From Amycolatopsis sp. DSM 110486 (GTDB lineage Bacteria > Actinomycetota > Actinomycetes > Mycobacteriales > Pseudonocardiaceae), in contig NZ_CP080519.1 in the NCBI RefSeq assembly GCF_019468465.1, positions 4,665,001 to 4,729,000 on the forward strand: a stretch of 64,000 bases of DNA, read 5' to 3'. Shown here one piece after another: positions 26,047 through 34,868 of the stretch. Positions within the stretch are counted from its first letter, which is position 1. Every line of letters starts with the position of its first letter. The translations under genes were made by a program, and so were the position numbers. The notes below the pieces were generated by a model. It ran no database searches, had not been told where the DNA came from, and saw only the letters and a program-made list of their open reading frames with translations.

Positions 26047-27063
26047 CTACCAGGTCACCGGCAGCCGGTACAGCCCGTAGATCGACGCGTCTTCCTTGAA
26101 CGGCAGGTCGTCCACGTCGACGGCGAGCCGTAGCGTCGGGATCCGGCGGAACAGCGTGTCGAAGACGATCTGCAGCTCGGCGCGCGCGAGGTTCTGGCCC
26201 AGGCACTGGTGCGGCCCGAAACCGAACGCGACGTGGTGGCGCGCCCCGCGAGTGATGTCCAGCTTCGAAGGCTCGTCGAACACTGCCGGGTCCCAGTTGG
26301 CGGTGTATCCGAGCGCGAGCACACCTTCACCCGCCCGGATGGTGACGCCGTCGAGCTCCACGTCCTCCACCGCGACACGCGCGGTGGCCGTGTCGACGAT
26401 CGTGAAGTAGCGCAGCAGCTCCTCGACCGCGTCGAGCGTCTTGCCCGGGTCGGCTTCCTTGGTGGTGATCAGCCGGCCGAGGTAACCGCGCACACGCTCG
26501 AACGCCGCGCGCCGCTCGTCGAAGCTCACCGTGCGCTTGAGCAGCTTCGCCGTGTTCTCCTGGAAGAAGTCGTGCTCGGAGTACGGCACACCCAGCAGCT
26601 CGCAGATCACGAGCGACGGGACCGGCAGCGACAGTTTCTCGACCAGGTCCACCGGTCCCTCGGACGCGAGGATCTCGTCGAGCAACCCGTCGACGATCTC
26701 CTGGATCCGCGGCCGCATCGCGTTCACGCGCTTCACGGTGAACTCGCCCAGCACCGACTTGCGCGCGGGGCCGTGCTCCGGCGCGTCCATCGTGATCATC
26801 GTGCGCTCGGCGTTGGTCTGGCGGAAGACGTTGCCGCCCTTGACCAGGATCGGGAAGTTCGGGTTGAAGCGGTCGGAGGAGAAGCGGCGGTCGTTGAGCA
26901 CCGTCCGCACGTCCTCGTGCCGCGAGACCACCCAGGCTTCCTTGCCGTCGGGGATCTTCACGCGCGTGATCGGCTGTTCCTCGCGGATCTGCGTGTACTC
27001 CTCGGGCGGTGCGAACGGGCACTTTCGCGCCACCGGCAGTTCGAGTTCCTCGGCCGTGGTCAT
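26047..27063 (-). CDS. Cytochrome P450 paralogue with the I-helix deleted
   Basis: 338 residues, closely similar to the next gene along its whole length except for one exact gap. After LITTKEADPG the protein jumps straight to KTLDAVEELLRYF, whereas the sibling has 63 more residues there, including AGHETT of the oxygen-activating I-helix. The K-helix ExxR (EELLR) and heme loop FGFGPHQCLGQN remain. The junction lies in GCCGACCCGGGC on the minus strand (plus 26443-26454), and the same ADPG/ADPA coding repeat flanks the missing segment in the siblings, so slippage between short direct repeats explains it. The frame is intact; normal monooxygenase activity is unlikely. Confidence 0.88.
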   Translation of the reverse strand: MTTAEELELPVARKCPFAPPEEYTQIREEQPITRVKIPDGKEAWVVSRHEDVRTVLNDRRFSSDRFNPNFPILVKGGNVFRQTNAERTMITMDAPEHGPARKSVLGEFTVKRVNAMRPRIQEIVDGLLDEILASEGPVDLVEKLSLPVPSLVICELLGVPYSEHDFFQENTAKLLKRTVSFDERRAAFERVRGYLGRLITTKEADPGKTLDAVEELLRYFTIVDTATARVAVEDVELDGVTIRAGEGVLALGYTANWDPAVFDEPSKLDITRGARHHVAFGFGPHQCLGQNLARAELQIVFDTLFRRIPTLRLAVDVDDLPFKEDASIYGLYRLPVTW

Positions 27064-27073
27064 CGCTCCTCCT

Positions 27074-28270
27074 TCACCGGGTCACGGGCAGTTCGTAGAG
27101 GCCGTAGATGAGCGCGTCGTCCTTGAACGGCAGGTCGTCGACGTCGACGGCCAGCTGCAGAGAAGGGATCCGGCGGAACAGCGTGTCGAACACGATCTGC
27201 AGCTCCGTCCGGGCGAGGTTCTGGCCGAGGCACTGGTGCGGCCCGAACCCGAACGCCACGTGGTGGCGCGCCCCGCGCTCGATGTCGAACGCCGACGAGT
27301 CCTCGAACGCCTCGGGGTCCCAGTTCGCCGCGTACGTCATCACCACCACGCCCTCACCGGCGGGAATGGTGACGCCGCCGATCTCGACGTCCTCCTTCGC
27401 CATTCGCGTGGTGTTGTCGACGATGGAGAAGTAGCGCAGCAACTCCTCGACGGCGGTCAGCGTCTTGGCCGGGTCGGCCTTGATCAGCGCCAGCTGCTCC
27501 GGGTTCCGCAGGAACGCGACGGTGCCGAGCGAGATCATGTTCGCCGTGGTCTCGTGCCCGGCCGCGAGCAGCAGGAACGCGAGGCTGACGAGCTTCGCCC
27601 GGTCGTACGTGCCGTCTTCGCGCCGCTTCGCGATCTGCCGGCTGATGAGGTCGTCACCAGGGTCGGCTTCCTTTTTCGCGATGAGCTCGCCCATGTACCG
27701 CTGCACGCGCTCGAAGGCGGCGCGCCGGTCGTCTGCCGAGGTGGCGCGATTGATGAGCTGCTTGGTGTTCTCCTGGAAGAACTCGTGGTCTTCGTAGGGG
27801 ACGCCGAGCATTTCGCAGATCACGAGCGAGGGGACCGGCAGCGCGAGCTTTTCCACGAGGTCGACGGGCCCGTCGGCTTCGAGGATGTCGTCGATCAGAC
27901 CGTCGACGATCTCCTGGATCCGCGGCTTCAGCTCGGCGACGCGCTTGACGGTGAACTCCCCGAGCACCGCCTTGCGTTCCGGGCCGTGCTGTGGCGCGTC
28001 CATCGCCAGCATCGTGCGCTCGGCCTCGGTGCGGCGGATGACGTTGCCGCCCGGGACGAGCGTCGGGAAGTCGGGGTGGAAGCGGTCGGCGGAGAACCGC
28101 GGGTCGTTGAGCACGGCTCGCACGTCCTCGTGCCGCGAGACCGTCCAGGCTTGCTTGCCGTCCGGGATCTTCACCCGGTGCACGGGCGCCTCTTCGCGCG
28201 TGGCCGTGTACTCCTCCGGCGGCGCGAACGGGCACTTCCGGGCGACCGGGAGTTCCTCCATCGTGCTCAT
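27074..28270 (-). CDS. Cytochrome P450 (middle paralogue)
   Basis: 398-residue soluble bacterial class I P450, most like the CYP105/CYP107 type. Seen: LLLAAGHETTANM (I-helix), EELLRYF (ExxR), heme loop FGFGPHQCLGQNLAR with the axial Cys, and N-terminal LPVARKCPFAPPEEY shared by all three paralogues. It starts 10 bp after the stop of the upstream P450, with AGGGAGGAAGC before the ATG. It is a tandem duplicate of its neighbours and expected to use the ferredoxin at the operon end. The substrate is unknown. Confidence 0.93.
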   Translation of the reverse strand: MSTMEELPVARKCPFAPPEEYTATREEAPVHRVKIPDGKQAWTVSRHEDVRAVLNDPRFSADRFHPDFPTLVPGGNVIRRTEAERTMLAMDAPQHGPERKAVLGEFTVKRVAELKPRIQEIVDGLIDDILEADGPVDLVEKLALPVPSLVICEMLGVPYEDHEFFQENTKQLINRATSADDRRAAFERVQRYMGELIAKKEADPGDDLISRQIAKRREDGTYDRAKLVSLAFLLLAAGHETTANMISLGTVAFLRNPEQLALIKADPAKTLTAVEELLRYFSIVDNTTRMAKEDVEIGGVTIPAGEGVVVMTYAANWDPEAFEDSSAFDIERGARHHVAFGFGPHQCLGQNLARTELQIVFDTLFRRIPSLQLAVDVDDLPFKDDALIYGLYELPVTR

Positions 28271-28280
28271 GCTTCCTCCC

Positions 28281-29492
28281 TCACCAGGTGACGGGCAGAC
28301 AGTGGAGACCGAAGATCGCGGAGTCGTGCTTGAACGGCAGCTGGTCGACCGGGGTGGCCAGCTTCAGGGTCGGGATGCGGCGGAACAGCGTGTCGAACAC
28401 GATCTGCAGCTCCATGCGCGCGAGGTTCTGGCCGAGGCACTGGTGCGCGCCGAAGCCGAACGCCACGTGCTTGCGCCCACCACGGGTGATGTCGAGCTTT
28501 TCGGGCTCGGGGAAGGCATCGCCGTCGAAGTTGGCGGCGTAGCTGAGGCCGATCACGCCGTCGCCGGCCGGGATCGTGATGCCCGCGATCTCCACGTCCT
28601 CGGTCGCGACGCGCGTGGTCGCGAACTCGGCGATGGTGAAGTAGCGCAACAGTTCCTCGACGGCGTCGAGGGTCTTGCCAGGGTCGGCCTTGATCGCTTC
28701 GAGCTGGTCCGGGTTCTCCAGCAGCGCGACGGTGCCGAGCGAGATCATGTTCGCCGTGGTCTCGTGACCGGCGATGAGCAGCAGGAACGCGAGCGACGTG
28801 AGGTCATTGCGGTCGTACTCGCCCTCTTCGCGCTTCTTCGCGATCTGGCGGCCAAGGAGGTCGTCGGAGGGGTTCTCCTCCTTGTCCGCGACCAGCTTGT
28901 CGAGGTACTCCTCCAGCGCGATCACGGACTCGAGCCGCTCGTCGGAGGAGACCTCACGGCTGAGGATGCGCGAGCTGTGCTGCTGGAAGAAGTCGTGCTC
29001 GGCGTAGGGAACGCCGAGCTGCTCGCAGATCACGAGCGACGGGACCGGCAGCGACAGCGCCGAGACCAGGTCGGCGGGCTGGTCGCCGGCGAGGATCGCG
29101 TCGATGTGCTCGTCGACGATCTCCTGGATGCGCGGCTGAAGTGCCTTCATGCGCTTCACAGTGAACTCGCCGACGACCTCGCGGCGCGCGGGGCCGTGCT
29201 CCGGCGCGTCCATGTTGATCAGCGACGGGTTGAGCTTGCGCTCGCGCCGCGGCGCTCCGTCGCGGAACAGGACCGGGAAGCCCGGGTTGAAGCGGTTGGA
29301 GCTGAACCGGGGGTCGTTCAGCATCGAGCGCACGTCTTCGTGCTTCGACAGCACCCAGGCGCGCTGGCCCGAGTCGAGCTCGACGAGCTTCGCCCGCTCG
29401 TCCTCGAAACGCTCGTACTCCGGCGGCGGCGCGAACGGGCACGTGCGCGCCATCGGGAAGCTGGCGAGCTCGGGTTCGGCAACTTCTGTCAT
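28281..29492 (-). CDS. Cytochrome P450 (promoter-proximal paralogue)
   Basis: 403-residue P450 and first gene of the P450-ferredoxin operon. The start ATG at 29492 is preceded by AAGGGGATC; the frame stays open to 29567. Conserved features: LLLIAGHETTANM, EELLRYF and FGFGAHQCLGQNLAR. It is the most diverged of the three, for example KEENPSDDL where the middle copy has KEADPGDDL. A TetR regulator is divergent from it across about 200 bp that hold a palindromic operator candidate. Confidence 0.93.
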   Translation of the reverse strand: MTEVAEPELASFPMARTCPFAPPPEYERFEDERAKLVELDSGQRAWVLSKHEDVRSMLNDPRFSSNRFNPGFPVLFRDGAPRRERKLNPSLINMDAPEHGPARREVVGEFTVKRMKALQPRIQEIVDEHIDAILAGDQPADLVSALSLPVPSLVICEQLGVPYAEHDFFQQHSSRILSREVSSDERLESVIALEEYLDKLVADKEENPSDDLLGRQIAKKREEGEYDRNDLTSLAFLLLIAGHETTANMISLGTVALLENPDQLEAIKADPGKTLDAVEELLRYFTIAEFATTRVATEDVEIAGITIPAGDGVIGLSYAANFDGDAFPEPEKLDITRGGRKHVAFGFGAHQCLGQNLARMELQIVFDTLFRRIPTLKLATPVDQLPFKHDSAIFGLHCLPVTW

Positions 29493-29529
29493 GGTGTGAT
29501 CCCCTTTTGGTGGTTTTGAACCTTTACGC

Positions 29530-29551
29530 AATGTATGTGGAGGATTACATT
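29530..29551. promoter_or_regulatory. Candidate TetR operator between the P450 operon and its regulator
   Basis: AATGTA (29530-29535) and TACATT (29546-29551) form an inverted repeat 22 bp long overall in an AT-richer patch, placed 38 bp upstream of the P450 start. Spacing and position fit TetR dimer sites. Confidence 0.5.
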
Positions 29552-29692
29552 CCGGTTCATTTCCCACGGTACCGAAGCGGAGGATCTTCGTCCACTAGCA
29601 AAGGGGTGACGGGTTGTGGTCGCGGTGCGTGGAGCGCTGTCCATGCGAGAATTTGCGCGCGTAACGAGTTCCCGGCGAGCGGAAGGTGGGCC

Positions 29693-30325
29693 ATGAGTGC
29701 GGATCCCCAGGTCCCCTTGCGTGCGGACGCGCGGCGCAACCGCGACCAGATCATCGCCGCGGCGCGCACGATCTTCGCGGAGTTCGGGCCCGAGGTGCCG
29801 ATGGAGGAGATCGCCCGCGCGGCCGGCGTCGGCGTCGGCACGCTGTACCGGCGCTTCCCCGACCGCGAAGCGCTGATCCGGGCGGTGGCCGTCGACAACT
29901 TCTCGCGGGTGCTGGACGACGCGCGCGAGGCGGCTGAACAGGAGCCCACGGCTTGGCGGGCGCTGGTGCGGCTGCTGCACCAGTCCGTTGAGCTGCACCT
30001 TTCCGTGCAGCTGGCGATGTTGTCGAAGAAGGCGCACGAGATCCTGAAGGAAGACCCGGCGATCGCGAGGTTGCGCGAAGAGCTGCTGGTCGAGCTGGAA
30101 GCGATGGTGCAGGGCGCGCAGAACGAGGGAACGTTGCGCCCGGACGTCGCCGAGGGCGACGTGGCCATGCTGTTCGCGCTACTGCTGCGTCAGCTGGAGT
30201 CCCGTTCGCCGGAAATCGCCCGGATGTCGACCGCACGCAGCATCGCGATCATGATCGACGGGCTGCAGGCCCGGCCGGGGACGCCGTTGCCGGGTCGGCC
30301 GCTGGGCCGGCACGACATCAACTGA
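29693..30325 (+). CDS. TetR-family transcriptional regulator
   Basis: 210-residue TetR repressor. The helix-turn-helix is DQIIAAARTIFAEFGPEVP followed by MEEIARAAGVGVGTLYRRFP. The C-terminal ligand domain is helical and contains LLRQLESRSPEIARM. ATG 29693 has GGAAGGTGGG upstream. It is divergent from the P450 operon and probably its repressor. The coding sequence ends in a region where a stop-codon-containing 18-bp unit is repeated three times. Confidence 0.9.
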   Translation: MSADPQVPLRADARRNRDQIIAAARTIFAEFGPEVPMEEIARAAGVGVGTLYRRFPDREALIRAVAVDNFSRVLDDAREAAEQEPTAWRALVRLLHQSVELHLSVQLAMLSKKAHEILKEDPAIARLREELLVELEAMVQGAQNEGTLRPDVAEGDVAMLFALLLRQLESRSPEIARMSTARSIAIMIDGLQARPGTPLPGRPLGRHDIN

Positions 30326-30366
30326 ACCGCCCTGACCAGCTGAACGGCACCGGTCAACTGAACCGC
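30319..30366 (+). repeat. Three 18-bp-spaced repeats, each with an in-frame stop
   Basis: CAACTGAACCGC at 30319 and 30355, with CAGCTGAACGGC at 30337 between them. The first copy contains the natural TGA of the TetR gene, and the other two TGA codons fall in the same frame. Confidence 0.7.
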
Positions 30367-30562
30367 GCCCGCGCGCGTGTTCACTCTTTGTGACGCTTCG
30401 GGGTGGCTGGGGTTGCGTTTCTGCGGCTGATCCCACAGCCGGACATCCCGCCCGTGGCGTGGACGTCTTTCCTGGTGAGAGCGACCGAGGGGAATGAATC
30501 ACCAAAACGGTCGTTCTGCCGGGCGGAGAGGCTGCCCGGGTTCGAACAGGGGAGAGTCCGAG

Positions 30563-31141
30563 ATGACCACACGCAAGACCATCAGCCGCGTTGTCGCCGC
30601 CGTCGCCGTGGCCGGGATCGCCGCAGGGGCAACGGCTCTGGCTGCCGGGACCGCGAACGCCGCGCCGGCTTCGTCTGCTTCGCCTGCGTCGTCTGCTTCG
30701 TCGGTGCAGCCGTGCACGTCGAACCAGTTCACCTCGAAGCTCGTCTACGGCGGCGCGGGCGCGGGCAACCGCTACGGCGCCCTGCAGTTCACGGCCAACC
30801 CGGGCGAGCGCTGCTACCTGCCCGGCAACCTCGAGGTGGACCTCATCGGCGCGCACAACGTGCTGATCAACAACCAGGCCCCGGCCGACGCGCCCGCCGT
30901 GGCGCTCGTCGACGGTTCCTCGGCCTACGTGCCGCTGCACTGGACCGGCATCGAGCCCTACGCCCAGCAGCAGACGCCCAACGGGCTCAACGTCGTGGCG
31001 CCGTCCGACTCCAACCAGCACGGTGACTACATCAACCCGAACGTCAACGTGGACTGGACCCTCGGCGAGGTCGACGCCGACTCGGTCAGCCACACCATCG
31101 ACGTCGGCGCGGTGACGCAGGGGCTCGCGCCGACTGCGTGA
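30563..31141 (+). CDS. Secreted protein, DUF4232-like
   Basis: 192-residue exported protein. It has a clear Sec signal: TTRK start, hydrophobic VVAAVAVAGIAAGATALAAG and the cleavage-type ANAAP. A short Ala/Ser linker follows, then a beta-rich domain with two cysteines, VQPCTSNQ and GERCYLPGN, the pattern of DUF4232. The function of that family is unknown. ATG 30563 has GGGGAGAG upstream. A strong terminator follows 14 bp after the stop, so it is probably monocistronic. Confidence 0.82.
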   Translation: MTTRKTISRVVAAVAVAGIAAGATALAAGTANAAPASSASPASSASSVQPCTSNQFTSKLVYGGAGAGNRYGALQFTANPGERCYLPGNLEVDLIGAHNVLINNQAPADAPAVALVDGSSAYVPLHWTGIEPYAQQQTPNGLNVVAPSDSNQHGDYINPNVNVDWTLGEVDADSVSHTIDVGAVTQGLAPTA

Positions 31142-31155
31142 CGGCTCTGGTTTCA

Positions 31156-31195
31156 GGGGCGGGCGGCACACCAGGGGGTGCCGCCCGCCCCTTTT
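31156..31195 (+). terminator. Rho-independent-type terminator of the secreted protein gene
   Basis: A perfect 14-bp stem, GGGGCGGGCGGCAC (31156-31169) with its complement at 31178-31191, is followed by TTTT. Confidence 0.9.
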
Positions 31196-31219
31196 CTATG
31201 TCTGGCTTTCAGCCCGGGA

Positions 31220-32104
31220 TCAGACGCCCAGCGGGTGCCAGACGGTCTTCGCCTCCAGGTACCGGCGCAGCCGCGAGAGGTCCGGCGTCGGCGTCCAGTC
31301 GGGTTCGGCGTCGGGGACCGTGAGCACGCGCTTGACCGTGCCCGCCGCCTCGCGCGCCAGCGTGATGCGGTCCTCCGGTGTGGCGCCGGTCGGGTCGAGC
31401 GCGTTGACGTCACCGTGCGAAGCCAGCCACGGGCCGAGCTCGGCCGCGCGGCCGGTCAGCACGTTGGCGACACCGCCGGGCAGATCGGACGTCGCCAGGA
31501 CCTCCGACAGCGTGATCGCCGGCAGCGGCCGCTCGGCGCTCGAGACGACGACGGCCGTGGAGCCACCGGCCAGCACCGGCGCCAGCACGCTCACCAGGCC
31601 GAGCAGCGACGACGCCTGCGGCGCGAGCACGCCGACCACGCCCGTGGGCTCGGGCACGGTGAACGAGAAGTACGGCCCCGCAACGGGGTTCGCCGCGCCG
31701 AGCACCGACGCGATCTTGTCCGTCCACCCGGCATACCAGACCCAGCGGTCGATAGCGGCGTCCACAAGGGACTCCGCCTGGCTCGGCGCGAGACCTTCCG
31801 ACGCGGCGACCTCGCTCACGAACTGCTCGCGCCGGCCCTCCAGCATCTCGGCGACGCGGTAGAGCACCTGGCCGCGGTTGTAGGCCGTGGCGCCCGACCA
31901 GCCGGGGAACGCTTTGCGCGCCGCCACGACGGCATCACGCACGTCCTTGCGCGACGCGTGCGCTGCGTTGGCCAGGAACTTCCCCTGCGGATCGGTGACG
32001 GGGTAGACCCGGCCCGACTCCGAGCGAGGGAAGGCCCCGCCGATGTAGAGCTTGTACGTCTTCGCGACGGATATGCGCGACTCAGACTGCTTTGAATCAG
32101 ACAC
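31220..32104 (-). CDS. Short aldehyde dehydrogenase-like protein without the catalytic cysteine
   Basis: 294 residues, about 180 fewer than a full aldehyde dehydrogenase. The N-terminal and NAD-binding parts are present (YKLYIGGAFPRSESGR, PTGVVGVLAPQASS, a glycine-rich region near LTGRAAELG), but the protein ends without the ELGGK loop or a catalytic Cys. The end (LSRLRRYLEAKTVWHPLGV) looks natural, not truncated. It is 8-bp overlapped with the full-length enzyme upstream, so I infer a companion subunit of that enzyme. Similar short/long pairs occur beside deoC in other actinomycetes as far as I recall. Confidence 0.8.
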   Translation of the reverse strand: MSDSKQSESRISVAKTYKLYIGGAFPRSESGRVYPVTDPQGKFLANAAHASRKDVRDAVVAARKAFPGWSGATAYNRGQVLYRVAEMLEGRREQFVSEVAASEGLAPSQAESLVDAAIDRWVWYAGWTDKIASVLGAANPVAGPYFSFTVPEPTGVVGVLAPQASSLLGLVSVLAPVLAGGSTAVVVSSAERPLPAITLSEVLATSDLPGGVANVLTGRAAELGPWLASHGDVNALDPTGATPEDRITLAREAAGTVKRVLTVPDAEPDWTPTPDLSRLRRYLEAKTVWHPLGV

Positions 32105-33530
32105 TGAGGTAGGCCTCCAAGCCGGTGCGCCCGCCCTCGCGGCCGAACCCGGACTCCTGGTAGCCGCCGAACGGCGCGGCGGGGTCGAAGCGGTTGAACG
32201 TGTTGGCCCAGACGACGCCGGCCCGGAGCTTGTTCGCCATCCAGAGGATGCGCGAGCCCTTCTCGGTCCAGATGCCGGCCGACAGCCCGTACGGCGTGTT
32301 GTTGGCCTTCGCGACGGCCTCGTCCGGCGTGCGGAACGTGAGCACCGACAGCACCGGCCCGAAGATCTCCTCGCGCGCGATCCGCATCGACTGGTGCACG
32401 TCGGAGAACACCGTGGGAGCGAAGAAGAACCCGCGGTCGGGCACCGGGCACGGGCTGGTCCAGCGCTGCGCGCCCTCCGCGTCGCCCGATTCCACGAGCC
32501 CGCGGATCTTCGCCAGCTGCTCGGCGGAGTTGATGGCGCCGATGTCGGTGTTCTTGTCGAGCGGGTCGCCCATCCGCAGCGTCGAGACGCGGTAGCGCAG
32601 CTTCTCCATGACCTCCTCGGCCACGGATTCCTGCACCAGCAGCCGAGAACCCGCGCAGCAGACGTGGCCCTGGTTGAAGAAGATCCCGTTGACGATCCCC
32701 TCCACGGCCTGGTCCAGCGGCGCGTCGTCGAACACGACGTTGGCCGCCTTGCCGCCCAGCTCCAGCGTGAGCTTCTTGCGCGTGCCCGCCACCGTGCGCT
32801 GGATCAGCTTGCCGACCTCGGTGGAGCCGGTGAACGCGATCTTGTCGACGTCACCGTGTTCCACGATGGCCGCACCGATGTCCCCGGCGCCCGGCAGGAT
32901 GTTCACGACACCCGGCGGCAGTTCGGCCTGCTGGCAGATCTCGGCGAACACCAGCGCCGTGAGCGGCGTGGTCTCCGCAGGCTTGAGGACGACGGTGTTG
33001 CCGGTGGCGAGCGCGGGCGCGATCTTCCACGCCAGCATCAGCAGCGGGAAGTTCCACGGAATCACCTGGCCCGCGACGCCCAACGGCTTCGGGTTCGGGC
33101 CGTAGCCCGCGTACTCCAGCTTGTCGGCCCAGCCGGCGTGGTAGAAGAAGTGCGCCGCCGCCGTGGGGACGTCGGAGTCGCGCGATTCCTTGATGGGCTT
33201 GCCGTTGTCGAGCGACTCCAGCACGGCCAGCTCGCGCGAGCGCTCCTGGATCAGGCGAGCGATGCGGAAGAGGTACTTCGCGCGTTCGCTGCCGGGCATC
33301 TTCGACCAGACGGTGTCGTAGGCTTTGCGCGCCGCGCGTACCGCGGTGTCCACATCGGACACCGACGCCGTGCCGACCTCGGCGAGGATTTCCTCGGTGG
33401 CCGGGTTCACCGTCTTCAGCGGCTCGCCCGAACCGTCGACGAACTCGCCGCCGATGAACGGCCGGTAGTGGTCCTTGAGGTTCGCGATGTCGCGCGACTC
33501 GGGCGCGGGGGCGTATTCGAAGATGCCCAT
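32097..33530 (-). CDS. Aldehyde dehydrogenase (NAD-dependent)
   Basis: 477-residue enzyme with the full set of motifs: PWNFPLLMLAWKIAPALA, FTGSTEVGKLI, LELGGKAANVVF (general-base Glu) and GHVCCAGSRLL (catalytic Cys), then EEIFGPVLSVLTF. It starts 1 bp after the deoC stop on the same strand. In this context the likely job is to oxidise the acetaldehyde released by DeoC, completing deoxyribose breakdown, though other aldehydes are possible. Confidence 0.92.
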   Translation of the reverse strand: MGIFEYAPAPESRDIANLKDHYRPFIGGEFVDGSGEPLKTVNPATEEILAEVGTASVSDVDTAVRAARKAYDTVWSKMPGSERAKYLFRIARLIQERSRELAVLESLDNGKPIKESRDSDVPTAAAHFFYHAGWADKLEYAGYGPNPKPLGVAGQVIPWNFPLLMLAWKIAPALATGNTVVLKPAETTPLTALVFAEICQQAELPPGVVNILPGAGDIGAAIVEHGDVDKIAFTGSTEVGKLIQRTVAGTRKKLTLELGGKAANVVFDDAPLDQAVEGIVNGIFFNQGHVCCAGSRLLVQESVAEEVMEKLRYRVSTLRMGDPLDKNTDIGAINSAEQLAKIRGLVESGDAEGAQRWTSPCPVPDRGFFFAPTVFSDVHQSMRIAREEIFGPVLSVLTFRTPDEAVAKANNTPYGLSAGIWTEKGSRILWMANKLRAGVVWANTFNRFDPAAPFGGYQESGFGREGGRTGLEAYLSV

Positions 33531-33531
33531 G

Positions 33532-34506
33532 TCAGTCCACCGTCACGTAGTCGGGGCCACTGTAGTGGCCGTCCACCTGGGTCCGCCGCTGCAGCAGCAG
33601 GTCGTTGAGCAGGCTGGACGCGCCGAAGCGGAACAGGTCCGGGGTCAGCCACTGCTCGCCGGCCACCTCGTGCACGGCGACCAGGTACTTGATCGCGTCC
33701 TTCGCCGTGCGGATGCCGCCCGCGGGCTTCACGCCGCGCAGCTCGCCGGTCTGTTCGTGCCAGTCGTGCACCGCCTGCAGCATCACGTGGGTGACCGGCA
33801 GCGTCGCGGCGGGGGACACCTTGCCGGTGGACGTCTTGATGAAGTCACCACCCGCGAGGAGCGCGAGCCACGACGCGCGGCGGACGTTGTCGTACGTCGC
33901 CAGCTCGCCGGTCTCCAGGATCACCTTCAGGTGCGCTTCGCCGGACGCCGCCTTGATCGCGCGGATCTCGTCGAAGACGTCCATGTAGCGGCCCTCGAGG
34001 AACGCGCCGCGGTCGATCACCATGTCGACCTCGTCGGCGCCGTATTCCACGGCCAGCCTCGTGTCGGCCAGCTTGACCTCACGGCTGGTGCGCCCGGACG
34101 GGAACCCGGTCGCGACGCTCGCCACGTGCACGGCACTGCCCTTGAGCGCGTCGACCGCGGCCTCGACCATGTCGGGGTACACGCACACGGCGGCCACGCG
34201 CGGGCAGTCCTGTCGCTCCGGGTCCGGGCGCAAGGCCTTCGCCGCGAGCCCGCGGACCTTGCCGCGTGTGTCGGCGCCTTCCAGCGTGGTCAGGTCGACC
34301 ATCGAGATGGCGGTGTCGATCGCCCAGCGCTTGGCGTCTTTCTTGATGCTGCGTGTGCCCAAGGCCGCCGCTCGCTGCTCGACCCCGACCTGGTCGACGC
34401 CGGGCAGCCCGTGCAGGAACCGCCGCAGGCTCGCCTCGTCGCGAGTCACGTCCGCCAGCGGCGCCGGGGTGTCCGGCGCCGCGTTCGGGCTGGTGGTTGT
34501 GGTCAT
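33532..34506 (-). CDS. deoC: Deoxyribose-phosphate aldolase
   Basis: 324-residue class I aldolase cleaving 2-deoxyribose-5-phosphate to glyceraldehyde-3-phosphate and acetaldehyde. GGDFIKTSTGKVSP carries the Schiff-base lysine. EVDMVIDRGAFLEG, KVILETGEL and GVKPAGGIRTAKDA are the other conserved blocks. The longer form (over 300 residues, with an N-terminal extension) is common in animals and some actinomycetes. It heads the operon deoC - aldehyde dehydrogenase - short aldehyde dehydrogenase-like gene and links to deoA of the salvage operon. Confidence 0.95.
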   Translation of the reverse strand: MTTTTSPNAAPDTPAPLADVTRDEASLRRFLHGLPGVDQVGVEQRAAALGTRSIKKDAKRWAIDTAISMVDLTTLEGADTRGKVRGLAAKALRPDPERQDCPRVAAVCVYPDMVEAAVDALKGSAVHVASVATGFPSGRTSREVKLADTRLAVEYGADEVDMVIDRGAFLEGRYMDVFDEIRAIKAASGEAHLKVILETGELATYDNVRRASWLALLAGGDFIKTSTGKVSPAATLPVTHVMLQAVHDWHEQTGELRGVKPAGGIRTAKDAIKYLVAVHEVAGEQWLTPDLFRFGASSLLNDLLLQRRTQVDGHYSGPDYVTVD

Positions 34507-34868
34507 GCCTGTGAGTGTAGGTCGGCCACGTCCTGTGCCGGGTCACTCACGGAAATCTGTGGATGACTGCCCGGGGTCGGGTGGGTTGTCCACAGATCAC
34601 GAAGGAGGTATTGCGGGCCCGCATGGACCGATGGCCGGTTCCGCTGTTCGGGTTACTTGCGACCGTTTGATCCCGCGGTGTCATCGTGCGAGGCAAGATC
34701 AACCGGCGGCGATGCCCTCGGGTGACGTAGCGAGGAAACCGTCCCCGCATGGACGCGCACCTGTCGCAACGCTGAAACCGTTGGCGCAGGGGAAAGTTCC
34801 CTGCGGGCTTCGGCAGTTCGGTCGCTCACATCATGAGGGCACCGGCGATCACAGCTAGGGGAGAGTCC
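34507..34868. other. Intergenic region without a supported gene
   Basis: 362 bp between divergent genes. No convincing coding frame, hairpin or repeat was seen. It should contain the deoC promoter and that of the small membrane protein gene. Confidence 0.5.

Noticed and set aside
31220..32104. Short aldehyde dehydrogenase as a pseudogene
   Set aside because: No stop or frameshift lesion, a natural-looking C-terminus, and overlap with the upstream gene argue for an intact short protein.
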